NCBI RefSeq assembly: GCF_007744675.1
Contig: NZ_CP036269.1
Coordinates: 5,993,546-6,057,545 of the forward strand
Origin: Gimesia alba
GTDB lineage: Bacteria; Planctomycetota; Planctomycetia; Planctomycetales; Planctomycetaceae
DNA length: 64,000 nucleotides
Reading direction: 5' to 3'
The translations under genes were made by a program, and so were the position numbers. Below the pieces are notes generated by a model, which had not been told where the DNA came from, searched no databases, and saw only the letters and a program-made list of their open reading frames with translations. Below, piece after piece: positions 1 through 9,795 of the stretch (positions are counted from its first letter, which is position 1; the number at the start of each line of letters is the position of its first letter).

Positions 1-967
1 TTGATTCCAGAGGCAAGCCGGTTTTACGGTCAATCATGCAGGTGCCGAACGATTTGCCGCCACGAATGTAGAGTTGCACTGACTTACCGTTCTGATTGAT
101 CGGACTGCTGATCTTGGAAGCCGCGATATCGCCGGCAATATTGATCGTCGCGATCTTGTCGTTCAGCTCGCGGAGTGTGTATTCAGTTTTGAGCGTCATT
201 GGAATCGGCTGCGTCAGGCGACGGGTTTTCGTCCAGGTCTCGCCCACACGAATCGCACCCCCTTTGTGGTGCTCGTCAATGTTGTAAGGCAGGAGCCCAA
301 TGCTGTCATCGATGAAATTGGCCACGCCGTCATCGCCCGACGATTCGGAAATTTTAGCCAGCACCGTTTCCCGCTGACTGGCGGGAGTGTTCTGCAGGCA
401 GCGTTTGAGAAAATCATCAAAGCCGACCAGCTCGACAATTTTATTATCCGCGCCGATCCAGAAAGAAAATCCGTTGTCGACCAGCCGCTGATAAGCCTGC
501 ACTTCAGGGGGAACCGGGCCGCTCGTGCGGTTCGAATCGTAGTTGACGCGCTCCCCGGCGATATCGTGCGAATATTTGACGCCGGTATAACGCACCTTGA
601 ATCGTTTGCGGCCGTCATCGCGAAGCTCTTCCACCGTCAGAGCCAGAATCAGTTCCAGCTTCGATTTGCTGTTCACAATTCCCGCTGCGGAAGCCTGCGA
701 CAATGTCTGTTCTACGGTTTTGATCATCGGAAACCGCTGATTGACGGCCAGATTGAGTTCCAGTACTTCCACTTTTTCATCACGCAACGAAGCATTCTGC
801 ACTTCGATCGGCGTCTGCAGTGGTTTCGCGGCCGTCGTTGTTTCGGGGGGCGCTTTACTCTCCACTTCCGTCGGTTTTTCGTTTTGTTTTTTGCTCCAGT
901 ATGACCAGCCGGTCCCGGCGAGAATCACAATTCCCAACATCCAGCTGATATAACGCTTGCCCTGCAT
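1..967 (-). CDS. DUF6263-family secreted or membrane-anchored protein (3' end missing)
   Basis: Reading the minus strand from an ATG at 967-965 gives an uninterrupted frame of 322 codons that runs off the left edge, so the C-terminus is missing. The product starts MQGKRYISWMLGIVILAGTG, a basic N-terminus followed by one hydrophobic segment (about residues 6-22), so it is exported or held in the cytoplasmic membrane by a single helix. A short K/E/T/P-rich linker follows. The rest, with alternating beta-type segments such as RVGETWTKTRRL and ending at an IDRKTGLPLES stretch, resembles the DUF6263 family common in planctomycetes. No catalytic motif is seen and the function is unknown. It is divergent from the sulfatase at 1114, with about 145 bases between the start codons. 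Confidence 0.7.
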   Translation of the reverse strand, partial: MQGKRYISWMLGIVILAGTGWSYWSKKQNEKPTEVESKAPPETTTAAKPLQTPIEVQNASLRDEKVEVLELNLAVNQRFPMIKTVEQTLSQASAAGIVNSKSKLELILALTVEELRDDGRKRFKVRYTGVKYSHDIAGERVNYDSNRTSGPVPPEVQAYQRLVDNGFSFWIGADNKIVELVGFDDFLKRCLQNTPASQRETVLAKISESSGDDGVANFIDDSIGLLPYNIDEHHKGGAIRVGETWTKTRRLTQPIPMTLKTEYTLRELNDKIATINIAGDIAASKISSPINQNGKSVQLYIRGGKSFGTCMIDRKTGLPLES

Positions 968-1113
968 GGCGACTTGGCCCAGAATAGATAAAGAAAACTA
1001 ACGAATAGAGGTCTGGTGAAACTTTTGAGATGCAAAAGTTATCAGCAATAGTGATTTAGTGAAAGACGAATTCGGCCTTGATACGCCGATTCTTTGTTCC
1101 ACAGGGGGATCCG

Positions 1114-2547
1114 ATGCGAACCGTATTTCAGGTGTTTCTGTCAGTTTTATGTTTGATGTCTCACTTCCAGAGCGAAGCAGCCGCTGAGGATGTCAAAAAA
1201 GCGACGCATCCTAATATTGTCTTTCTGCTCAGCGACGACCAGCGGCCCGATACGATCGGAGCACTGGGTAACAAGATCATCAAAACGCCGAATTTAGATC
1301 AACTGGTCAAACAAGGAACCAGTTTCACGCGGGCCGTCTGTGCGAATCCGATCTGTACGCCCAGCCGGGCTGAGATCATGACCGGCGTGAGCGGCTTTCA
1401 CAATGGCTCCCTGGATTTCGGCAAACCGATTAAACCAGAACTGACGACCTGGTCTCAGGCGATGCATAACGCGGGCTACAACTCCTGGTATGTGGGCAAA
1501 TGGCACAACGATGGTAAACCCGTGATGCGGGGTTACGATGAAACGCTGGGACTCTTCACGGGCGGCGGTGGTCGCTGGGCTGTTCCCTCTTATGATGGTA
1601 ACGGCTTGCTTGTCACCGGTTATCGTGGCTGGATCTTTCAGGATGACGAGCGAAACATGTTTCCTCAGAAAGGGGTCGGCCTGTCTTCCAATATCAGCGA
1701 GCATTTTGCGGACGCCGCAATTGAATTCATCGAACGCAAACATGAAAAACCATACTTCCTGCATGTTTGCTTCACGGCACCCCACGATCCGCTGCTGATG
1801 CCGATTGGCTATGAGCAGTATTACGATCCGAACAAAATACCGGTCCCTGTGAACTTTCAGCCCGAGCATCCCTTTGAGCATGGGAACAAGTATGGTCGCG
1901 ATGAAAAACTGCTTCCCTGGCCGCGGACGAAACAGATCGTGCAGAACGATTTATCCCTGTATTACTCGGTCGTTTCACATCTGGATGCCCAGGTGGGTCG
2001 AATTGTAGACGCACTGAAAAAGTCGGGACAGTGGGAGAATACAATTCTGATTTACTCCAGCGATCACGGCCTCGCGATGGGCAGTCACGGCTTACGGGGA
2101 AAACAGAATATGTATGAGCACACGGTCGGCGTGCCGCTGATTATGGTCGGGCCCGGCATTCCCGCGGACAAGCGATCAGCGGCTCAATGTTACCTGCGCG
2201 ATTTATATCCTACATCCTGTGATCTCGCCGGTGTTCCAATTCCGAAAACGGTGGAAGCGAAGAGTCTCAAGCCCGTGCTGACTGGTGATAAAGAAGCGAT
2301 CTATGACGAAGTCTATTGTTACTTCCGTAATTTCCAGCGCATGATTCGGACCGATCGCTGGAAGCTGATCGTCTATCCGCACCTGAATCGGGTCCAGCTG
2401 TTCGATTTGAAACAAGACCCGCTCGAACAACACGATCTTTCTCAGGCCCCTCAGCATCAACAGGTTCGTGATTCGCTGCATCGCAAACTAAACGACTGGC
2501 GAAAGGAGCAGAACGATGCGTCGCTCGCATCGGCAAAAAAATCCTGA
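1114..2547 (+). CDS. Secreted sulfatase (arylsulfatase/iduronate-sulfatase type)
   Basis: This is a type I sulfatase that would hydrolyse sulfate esters outside the cytoplasm. The ATG at 1114 is preferred over an in-frame TTG at 1078 because an AGGGGG box lies about six bases upstream and translation then begins with a signal peptide (MRTVFQVFLSVLCLMS, cleavage near AAA). The formylglycine motif CTPSR starts at Cys81 of this reading. The first metal-binding aspartates are in LLSDDQRPD and the second metal site in a YSSDHG block. Total length is 477 residues, normal for the family. The C-terminal block LFDLKQDPLEQHDL is typical of sulfatases that act on glycans. The substrate cannot be assigned. 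It is one of four sulfatases in the window and has no close partner gene. Confidence 0.93.
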   Translation: MRTVFQVFLSVLCLMSHFQSEAAAEDVKKATHPNIVFLLSDDQRPDTIGALGNKIIKTPNLDQLVKQGTSFTRAVCANPICTPSRAEIMTGVSGFHNGSLDFGKPIKPELTTWSQAMHNAGYNSWYVGKWHNDGKPVMRGYDETLGLFTGGGGRWAVPSYDGNGLLVTGYRGWIFQDDERNMFPQKGVGLSSNISEHFADAAIEFIERKHEKPYFLHVCFTAPHDPLLMPIGYEQYYDPNKIPVPVNFQPEHPFEHGNKYGRDEKLLPWPRTKQIVQNDLSLYYSVVSHLDAQVGRIVDALKKSGQWENTILIYSSDHGLAMGSHGLRGKQNMYEHTVGVPLIMVGPGIPADKRSAAQCYLRDLYPTSCDLAGVPIPKTVEAKSLKPVLTGDKEAIYDEVYCYFRNFQRMIRTDRWKLIVYPHLNRVQLFDLKQDPLEQHDLSQAPQHQQVRDSLHRKLNDWRKEQNDASLASAKKS

Positions 2548-2809
2548 AGGGGTTGCTGACTGCTGCGAAAATGATTTCGTCTATGTGTCATTCTGATGGC
2601 GCAGGGCGGTCTCTGGTTGTTTTTACAATACCGGGTGTCGAGTCGGTCGTTTGTTTTCATATTTTGTAAGCACATATATATAAAGGAATTAGAACAAGCC
2701 ATTTTGCCACCAGACACCAAACCGGCATAATTGGCATATTTTACGCTCTTCTCTTAAATCGTTCACATCACAACGCGGGCAATTACGATTTAGCCAAAAG
2801 GGGAGAGTC

Positions 2810-4975
2810 ATGATGATCCAGAATAAAGTCCGTTTGTTCAAGCGGCCGTTTCGCGTCCTACTGTCACTGGCATTGATCGGGGGAATTTGCGGTGCCCCCT
2901 TAATGGCGGCTGACAAGTCATCCAGAAAATCATCGGGCCGCAGCAGTTCATCCAGCCGTAGCGACCGGGATAGTTCAAAACGCTCTTCGAGTCGGCCCAG
3001 CCGCTCCAAAAGTTTGAGCCGCTTAAGTAGCAGTCGATCACAGAGTAGTCGGCCCAAGTCGTCTTCGCTGAGCAAGTCACGTCCTTCACGAAATGTATTC
3101 AAAAACATTTCCGATAAGTCAACACCCAAAGTCATCAATCGTGGTTCGAGCAAATCGAAATCAAAACCGTCTTTCAAGGTTGCTCCCAAAACCACGCGAC
3201 CAAGTACCAGGCTTCCGAATTTCGGTAAAACGAGTGGTCTCAAATTCGACACCAAAGATCTGAAACCGCGCGTTCCCAATCGCAAGGTGCCAGATCGCCG
3301 TATTCCCAATGTGAAGGTACCTGATCGGAAACCGAATACCGGCAAGTTTGTTCCTAAGCCAGGCAAGAAGACACGCCCCTCGAAACCGGGCAGCAGCAAT
3401 GTGTTCAAGCCGGGCAAAGGGACCTTCGTACCAAAGCCGGGAAAGAATACGACACGTCCCAAACCGGGAAAGGGTAACAGCAATGTCTTCAAACCGGGTA
3501 AAGGAAACTTCGTCCCCAAACCTGGAAAGAATATCGGACGCCCCAAACCAGGGCACGGTAGCAACAATGTGTTTAAGCCAGGCAAAGGCAAGTTTGATCC
3601 CAAACCGGGTAAAGGAAATCGAATTCCGCCCCTCAAAGATATTTCACGCGGCGATTCTTTGAAGAAACCAGGCAAGACCCGTTATCCCGGCGTGATTGGT
3701 CCTTCAAAGCTCAAAAATTTATCCAAAGGGAATGGAAAGCATAAAGGCCCCGGGCACAAGTGGCTCGGAAAGAATGGTGTGCCTTTGAAGAAAGATCTGT
3801 TCAAAGATAAAAACATCAAGCCCATCCGCCCCAGTCTGGAAAAACAACTGAAAGTCGGGAAATTAAATACCCTGATTCACAGTAACAAAACCAAGCACTG
3901 GAATATGAAGAAGCAGTTCGAACTGCACAAAAAAGGAGACGTCGCTCGTCAGTTGCACTTGCACAAGAATCTATTGAAGCAGGGTGGCTGGCGAAACCGA
4001 AATCTGTTTGGAAAGATGGCTAATTCCTTCACCACAACACACTTTGGTGCCTGGTACGCTGGTCCCGGGTTCTACCCTAACTACTGCTGGAGCCCTCACT
4101 GGAGTGCCTGGGTTGACTGGTGCTGGTGGGACTGGTGTCACCCAATCTGTGACCCTCGTCCGATCATCTGCCGTCCGATTATCTGTGACCCTTGTACTCC
4201 CTGGGGCTGGTATGAATGTCCAATCTGGCAACCACTGCCAGTGGTAACCTGCGGTACCTGGATCGATATCGAACCGATCGTGATTGACGCAGGACTCGAC
4301 CTGCAGATGCTGGCTGTTCGCTTTGTTGACTCGGGTCATCCCGAACAGGAACTCGGACCTCGCTTCCGCGTCTGGTTCCGTAACAACAGTGATGTCGATA
4401 TCAACGCACCATTCAACGTCATGCTGCTGGCTTCCAACTCACGTGAATTAGAAGCAGGTGTGCCGGAAGCAGGATCACGCGTTGATAACATCGCTGCAGG
4501 ACAGATTCAGTCAGTCGATATCCGTCTGCCGTTCGCTGCCAACCTGATGGCGACTGACGAAGAGGGAAATCAACTGCCTTTCGAACAGCTGCATGTCTTG
4601 ATCGATTCGCATCGTGAAATTCCGGAAGCGTTCGAAGAAAACAACGGAGCCGTCATGGCACGCGTCGACGTGTTGCCTGTTGACCCCGCTTTGTTCTCAA
4701 CGGATACGGACGTCGTTGTCAGTGGTGCACTGGTCAATCTGGCCGGTGAAGGTCTGGGACCAGAGCCAGGGAAAGTCCTGGTCTCTCTCAATGGAATGAA
4801 CTTTGAAGCGGAAATCTACGGCTGGTACGACCTGGGCGTGCAGGTCAAGATGCCCGAGCTGCCTCTGCTGGACGTTGCGGAAGCAACTCTGGTTGTCGTA
4901 CGCGGCGACGGAGCCGTTTCGAATCCGGTCGATGTGGAGTTTGCACCACAGGTAGCTGCCGTCATCGTTGAGTAA
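2810..4975 (+). CDS. Secreted basic KPGK-repeat protein with CARDB-like and TIG-like C-terminal domains
   Basis: A 721-residue protein with a signal peptide (hydrophobic core about 16-32, cleavage near LMAA). Parts in order: a Ser/Arg/Lys-rich tract (about 36-95); a basic linker; tandem KPGK repeats (178-271); a Lys/His-rich stretch to about 400; a Trp/Cys-rich patch (about 411-475, with WVDWCWWDWCHPICD); a CARDB-like beta domain (about 495-610, with FRVWFRNNSDVDINAPF); and a TIG/IPT-like domain (about 640-715). The start follows a GGGGAGAG box. Such composition suits a cell-surface or matrix protein that binds acidic polymers (inference). No enzyme motif is present. The gene ends in two strong hairpins, so it is probably transcribed alone. 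Confidence 0.85.
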   Translation: MMIQNKVRLFKRPFRVLLSLALIGGICGAPLMAADKSSRKSSGRSSSSSRSDRDSSKRSSSRPSRSKSLSRLSSSRSQSSRPKSSSLSKSRPSRNVFKNISDKSTPKVINRGSSKSKSKPSFKVAPKTTRPSTRLPNFGKTSGLKFDTKDLKPRVPNRKVPDRRIPNVKVPDRKPNTGKFVPKPGKKTRPSKPGSSNVFKPGKGTFVPKPGKNTTRPKPGKGNSNVFKPGKGNFVPKPGKNIGRPKPGHGSNNVFKPGKGKFDPKPGKGNRIPPLKDISRGDSLKKPGKTRYPGVIGPSKLKNLSKGNGKHKGPGHKWLGKNGVPLKKDLFKDKNIKPIRPSLEKQLKVGKLNTLIHSNKTKHWNMKKQFELHKKGDVARQLHLHKNLLKQGGWRNRNLFGKMANSFTTTHFGAWYAGPGFYPNYCWSPHWSAWVDWCWWDWCHPICDPRPIICRPIICDPCTPWGWYECPIWQPLPVVTCGTWIDIEPIVIDAGLDLQMLAVRFVDSGHPEQELGPRFRVWFRNNSDVDINAPFNVMLLASNSRELEAGVPEAGSRVDNIAAGQIQSVDIRLPFAANLMATDEEGNQLPFEQLHVLIDSHREIPEAFEENNGAVMARVDVLPVDPALFSTDTDVVVSGALVNLAGEGLGPEPGKVLVSLNGMNFEAEIYGWYDLGVQVKMPELPLLDVAEATLVVVRGDGAVSNPVDVEFAPQVAAVIVE
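3341..3616 (+). repeat. In-frame tandem repeat encoding KPGK units (84-base period)
   Basis: Units beginning NVFKPGKG start at codons 197, 225 and 253 of the surrounding gene (bases 3398, 3482 and 3566), an exact spacing of 28 codons. The pattern is NVFKPGKGxFVPKPGKN followed by xxRPKPGxGxx. A partial, more diverged unit precedes them and the third is truncated. Most differences between units fall at third codon positions, so the repeat is kept at protein level. Confidence 0.85.
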
Positions 4976-4988
4976 CGGAAGTGTGCGA

Positions 4989-5009
4989 GGGATGGCTTGG
5001 AGCCATCCC
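4989..5009 (+). other. Perfect 9-bp hairpin after the KPGK-repeat gene
   Basis: GGGATGGCT and AGCCATCCC flank a TGG loop, 13 bases after the stop codon. No T-run follows, so by itself it is not a classic terminator. It lies directly before the terminator hairpin at 5021 and may protect the 3' end of the transcript. Confidence 0.6.
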
Positions 5010-5020
5010 ATGTTCCGAGC

Positions 5021-5052
5021 AGGGAGCAGACAATGTGTCTGCTCCCTTTTTT
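5021..5052 (+). terminator. Rho-independent terminator of the KPGK-repeat gene
   Basis: A 12-bp perfect stem (AGGGAGCAGACA / TGTCTGCTCCCT) with a three-base ATG loop is followed directly by six T residues. It lies 46 bases after the stop codon at 4975 and before the DUF817 gene. Confidence 0.9.
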
Positions 5053-5114
5053 CGTAGATCGACAAAGCGGTTTGCACTACAATTCGTCTTGAAAATCTCT
5101 GCTTGCTTTGACTC

Positions 5115-5933
5115 GTGCATTTCGAGGCCGTTCTCCTGAAAACCTTTCTCCACGAATTCTGGTTGTTTGGAATCAAACAGGCGTCGGCCTGCATCTTTGG
5201 CGGCTTTCTGCTGGCGATGATGATCCTCACACGATTCTGGTATCCGTTTGACTTTTTATATCGTTACGATTTTCTGTTTCTGGCGGCTGTCGCGTTTCAG
5301 ATTTTTCTGTTGTGCTTTCGTCTCGAATCGCCGCGGGAAGCAGTCGTCATTCTCATTTTCCATTTCGTGGCGACGGTGATGGAACTGTTTAAGACGTCCG
5401 ACGGCATTCGCTCGTGGCAGTACCCGGAGCCGTTTGTGATCGGCATTGGCAACGTGCCTCTCTTTGCCGGATTCATGTATAGTGCGGTAGGAAGTTATAT
5501 CGCACGCGTCTGGCGGATTTTCGACTTTCGCTATTCCAGCTATCCACCCATGTGGAGCACTGTCGTGCTGGTGACGCTGATCTACGTCAATTTTTTTTCA
5601 CATCACTTTGTGACGGACATTCGCTGGCTGCTGATTTTCGCCAGCCTGTTGATGTTTGGTAAAATCCAGATCTATTTCAAAATGAACCAGGTCCACCGAC
5701 ATATGCCACTAGTTGTAGGCTGGCTGCTGGTCGCACTGTTTATCTGGTTCGCCGAAAACCTGGCCACGTATGCCAATGTCTGGATCTATCCCGAACAGAC
5801 AGATCACTGGCAAATGGTGCCGCCCTCCAAACTCGTGGCCTGGTATCTGTTAATGATGCTGAGTTTCGTGCTGGTTTCTTTAGTCAACCGGCCTATGATC
5901 TATAATGAGCCGACACCCCACAATGAAAAATAA
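5115..5933 (+). CDS. DUF817 family integral membrane protein
   Basis: A 272-residue polytopic membrane protein with about eight hydrophobic helices and conserved polar blocks between them ([49 protein letters not shown]). These match the DUF817 family as I know it; members have no assigned biochemical role. Several of the conserved residues (E, K, D, H and N near helix ends) could form a polar active site in the membrane. The start used is GTG at 5115, with no strong ribosome-binding site, so a later start is possible. It lies downstream of a strong terminator and so probably has its own promoter. Confidence 0.8.
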   Translation: MHFEAVLLKTFLHEFWLFGIKQASACIFGGFLLAMMILTRFWYPFDFLYRYDFLFLAAVAFQIFLLCFRLESPREAVVILIFHFVATVMELFKTSDGIRSWQYPEPFVIGIGNVPLFAGFMYSAVGSYIARVWRIFDFRYSSYPPMWSTVVLVTLIYVNFFSHHFVTDIRWLLIFASLLMFGKIQIYFKMNQVHRHMPLVVGWLLVALFIWFAENLATYANVWIYPEQTDHWQMVPPSKLVAWYLLMMLSFVLVSLVNRPMIYNEPTPHNEK

Positions 5934-6254
5934 AACAAGCAGGTGAGTCGAGGGCAAAGGGTAATACTGTTTGAATGTATCCATCTCCATTCAAAACTGC
6001 TTAAATCAATTGACTTAGTGTCGCTCTGAGACTGAGAGAAAATGCATATAATTATCTTAATTTGACGTGTTTCTGGTGTACTGTTGAGAAAATTCCGTCT
6101 TCATGGCATTCAGAACAGAATCCTGCTTGCATCCCGTGAAAAAACTGTTTCTACTATTTAAGTAGTGTATATTGCGAAAATTCCTGCCTTACCTGAAGAT
6201 CGGGATTAACTCCCTTTTCACCTTGGGCTTAGTGAGAGCGACGCCCATAACAAA
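5934..6254. other. Intergenic region upstream of the lipoyl-carrier/cyclase cluster
   Basis: A 321-base AT-rich spacer with no convincing reading frame. It should hold the promoter of the four-gene cluster that follows. A TTGACG box near 6062 is a possible -35 element, but I cannot place a convincing -10 at the right distance. No riboswitch-like structure was recognised. Confidence 0.4.
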
Positions 6255-6713
6255 ATGACCATGCCTGACGATCTTGTCTTTATGATGGGGAATTTCGAGG
6301 CCCGAATTCCTCAAGACCGTGTTTATAGTAAATCACACCTGTGGTTGATGCCGGTGGCAGACCGTTGGCGCGTGGGTTTTACTGCCTACTCCGTACGTTT
6401 ATTACAAGATGTCTATTTTCTGGATTGGTTTATTGATCCATTTACCCATGTTCAGGAAAAACAGAAGATCGGTGAAATTGAGAGCTCCAAAGCGTTATCC
6501 GATCTCTATACACCGGCTGCGGGACAGATTCTGGAATTCAATGAAGAGCTGTTAAACGATCCTTCTGCTATCAATCAGGCAGATAATTATACCAAGGGTT
6601 GGTTATTTGAGATGGAGAACGAGGCGCAGTGGTTGACGCCAACAGAGTATCTGCAAGTATTAGAGGATGGCTGGGAACAGACCCAGCGAATGATCAAAGG
6701 GCAACTCAACTAA
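6255..6713 (+). CDS. GcvH-like lipoyl-domain protein
   Basis: A 152-residue homologue of the glycine cleavage H protein, a carrier whose lipoyl-lysine arm shuttles intermediates. The signature [15 protein letters not shown] corresponds to the canonical ESVKAVSDLYAPxSG, so Lys79 is the predicted lipoylation site. The preceding [13 protein letters not shown] matches the GITDYAQ-type strand. No T, P or L protein genes of the glycine cleavage system are nearby; the gene is followed by a ferredoxin-like protein, an SHC-like cyclase and a DUF116-prenyl synthase fusion. A role other than glycine cleavage is therefore plausible (inference). Two in-frame ATGs (6255 and 6261) exist and neither has a good ribosome-binding site. 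Confidence 0.85.
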   Translation: MTMPDDLVFMMGNFEARIPQDRVYSKSHLWLMPVADRWRVGFTAYSVRLLQDVYFLDWFIDPFTHVQEKQKIGEIESSKALSDLYTPAAGQILEFNEELLNDPSAINQADNYTKGWLFEMENEAQWLTPTEYLQVLEDGWEQTQRMIKGQLN

Positions 6714-6765
6714 GAAACGACAAAACGCTTTTCTGTTTCAGTTGAGCGTTGAAAAGGTGTTCGGA

Positions 6766-7803
<1,038 letters not shown>

Positions 7804-7848
7804 ACATTCCAATTATTGACCTGCCACGTTTACAAATAAGATAACCGA

Positions 7849-9711
7849 ATGAGTGAAACAATCTCCTGCCAGAGAGTTCGAGAAGGTTACCAGCGGGCAC
7901 GTGAGGAATTGCTTTCCGCACGGACGAACGCCGGCTACTGGGAAGGAGAACTTTCCACCTCGGCTCTTTCTACCGCGACCGCGGTGATGGCACTCGAGAT
8001 GATTCGCCGTCATCGCCCTGACGACGATCATTCACTCGATTCCTATATCAAACAGGGCATCGACTGGCTCGCCACGCATCAGAACGAAGATGGCGGCTGG
8101 GGTGACACCGTCAAAAGTTTCAGCAACATTTCCACCAGCATGCTCTGCCACGCTGTCTTTCATGCCACGAAAAACTCGATCAATTATGCCTCCGTGATTG
8201 TGAATGCCCGGCAGTATATTGATCGGATTGGTGGCGTCGAAGCGGTCATCGCCCGCTATGGAAAAGATAAAACATTTTCCGTGCCGATCCTCACACATTG
8301 TGCATTGGCCGGACTCGTTGACTGGAAGACGATTCCCGCCCTGCCCTTCGAACTTTCCTGCCTGCCCGCCCGGTTTTATAAAACGGTACGGCTGCCGGTC
8401 GTCAGTTATGCACTGCCCGCGTTGATTGCCATCGGTCAGGTCAGACACCATTTCTGCAAACCGAAAAATCCGGTCGCACGTGTCATTCGCAATCTGTCGA
8501 TCCAGAAGAGTCTCAAGAAGCTGATTTCAATCCAACCCTCGAACGGCGGATTCCTCGAAGCGGCCCCCCTGACCAGTTTCGTCACGATGAGTCTCGCAGG
8601 CATGGGTCTCGTTGATCATCCGGTCGTGAAAAAGGGGCTGCAGTTTCTACTCGACTCGGCCCGTCCCGACGGCAGCTGGCCCATCGATACGAACTTAGCG
8701 ACATGGACGACGACACTCTCCGTCAACGCCATCGAAGGAACCCTGTCCGAATTTGAAAAAGCCCCCATTCGCGACTGGTTACTGAATCAACAATACAAAG
8801 AACTGCATCCCTACACCTCGGCAGAACCGGGAGGCTGGGCCTGGACCGATCTGCCCGGCGGCGTTCCCGACGCCGATGATACCCCCGGCGCGATTCTGGC
8901 GCTGTTAAATCTGCGATCAGAAGAATCCGGCACCGAACTCTCAACCGAAGTACGGACTGCCCTGCGCAACGGCGTGAAGTGGTTACTCGATCTGCAAAAC
9001 AGCAACGGCGGCTGGCCCACGTTCTGTCGCGGTTGGGGCACGCTCCCCTTCGACCAAAGTGCCGCTGACATTTCGGCACATGCAATTCGTGCCATCCAGG
9101 CCTGGCTCGAAACGGACTCACTCCCGGAAGAAAACGCACTGCGAACACGAGCCGCGCACGCCATCACTCATTCATTCCGTTATCTCGCTTCAGTACAACG
9201 GGCCGATGGTTCGTGGCTGCCGCTCTGGTTTGGCAATCAGCACATTCACGACGACGAAAATCCCGTGTATGGCACGGCTCGCGTGTTAGCCGCTTATGCG
9301 ACGGCCGACCGGCGGAATTCCTCACAAGCGTTACAGGCGATTGATTTTCTGAAATCGGTACAGAATCCCGATGGTGGCTGGGGGGGCGATGCCACAGCTC
9401 CGTCCAGTGTCGAAGAAACGGCTCTGGCCATTGATACTTTACTTTTGATCGGCGTCGAACGGAACAGTCCCACGATTGTTCAGGGGCTCAACTGGCTGCT
9501 GGAACGGGTGGAAAACGGCTCGTTCACCGAATCCACGCCGATCGGCTTCTACTTTGCCAAGCTGTGGTATTTCGAACAACTTTATCCAATTATCTTTTCT
9601 GTTTCAGCTTTGCATCGGGCAGAAACGGATTTGAAAAAATGTGCGGATGGCAATTTAAGATTGTCGCTTGAGGAAGAGGATTACCGTATAATGAACGCTC
9701 AGGAAAAATAA
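7849..9711 (+). CDS. Squalene-hopene cyclase-like terpene cyclase
   Basis: A 620-residue class II triterpene cyclase homologue. The acid catalytic motif DADD is at residues 341-344 (family consensus DxDD). QW-type repeats are visible: [51 protein letters not shown] and QNPDGGWGG. The last third ([13 protein letters not shown]) matches the SHC family. It is somewhat shorter than typical bacterial SHC and its substrate could be squalene or another polyprenyl chain. The following gene encodes a prenyl-chain synthase, which suggests a dedicated supply of precursor. No hpnH or hpnG hopanoid-tail genes are visible here. Confidence 0.88.
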   Translation: MSETISCQRVREGYQRAREELLSARTNAGYWEGELSTSALSTATAVMALEMIRRHRPDDDHSLDSYIKQGIDWLATHQNEDGGWGDTVKSFSNISTSMLCHAVFHATKNSINYASVIVNARQYIDRIGGVEAVIARYGKDKTFSVPILTHCALAGLVDWKTIPALPFELSCLPARFYKTVRLPVVSYALPALIAIGQVRHHFCKPKNPVARVIRNLSIQKSLKKLISIQPSNGGFLEAAPLTSFVTMSLAGMGLVDHPVVKKGLQFLLDSARPDGSWPIDTNLATWTTTLSVNAIEGTLSEFEKAPIRDWLLNQQYKELHPYTSAEPGGWAWTDLPGGVPDADDTPGAILALLNLRSEESGTELSTEVRTALRNGVKWLLDLQNSNGGWPTFCRGWGTLPFDQSAADISAHAIRAIQAWLETDSLPEENALRTRAAHAITHSFRYLASVQRADGSWLPLWFGNQHIHDDENPVYGTARVLAAYATADRRNSSQALQAIDFLKSVQNPDGGWGGDATAPSSVEETALAIDTLLLIGVERNSPTIVQGLNWLLERVENGSFTESTPIGFYFAKLWYFEQLYPIIFSVSALHRAETDLKKCADGNLRLSLEEEDYRIMNAQEK

Positions 9712-9795
9712 AGCCCCCCTGCGTTCCCAAACCAAACTTGTATTCATTTACTGAATCATCGCTCGAATGAGTTATTTACTATAGAGGAGTCTTCC

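Noticed and set aside
266-904. 212-codon plus-strand frame near the left edge
   Set aside because: It lies opposite the DUF6263 frame (1-967, minus), which has a membrane helix and family character; the plus frame has no recognisable domain or ribosome-binding site.
2672-2690. ACATATATATAAAG-like sequence repeated near 18711
   Set aside because: Two similar AT-rich stretches in a long window are expected by chance and no shared context was seen.
2689-3675. 328-codon minus-strand frame rich in Leu/Pro/Gly
   Set aside because: It is the reverse reading of the basic KPGK repeat gene; the repeats explain the open frame.
6255-6713. Annotation as the H protein of a normal glycine cleavage operon
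   Set aside because: No P, T or L protein genes are nearby; the neighbours are cyclase and prenyl synthase genes, so it is called GcvH-like only.
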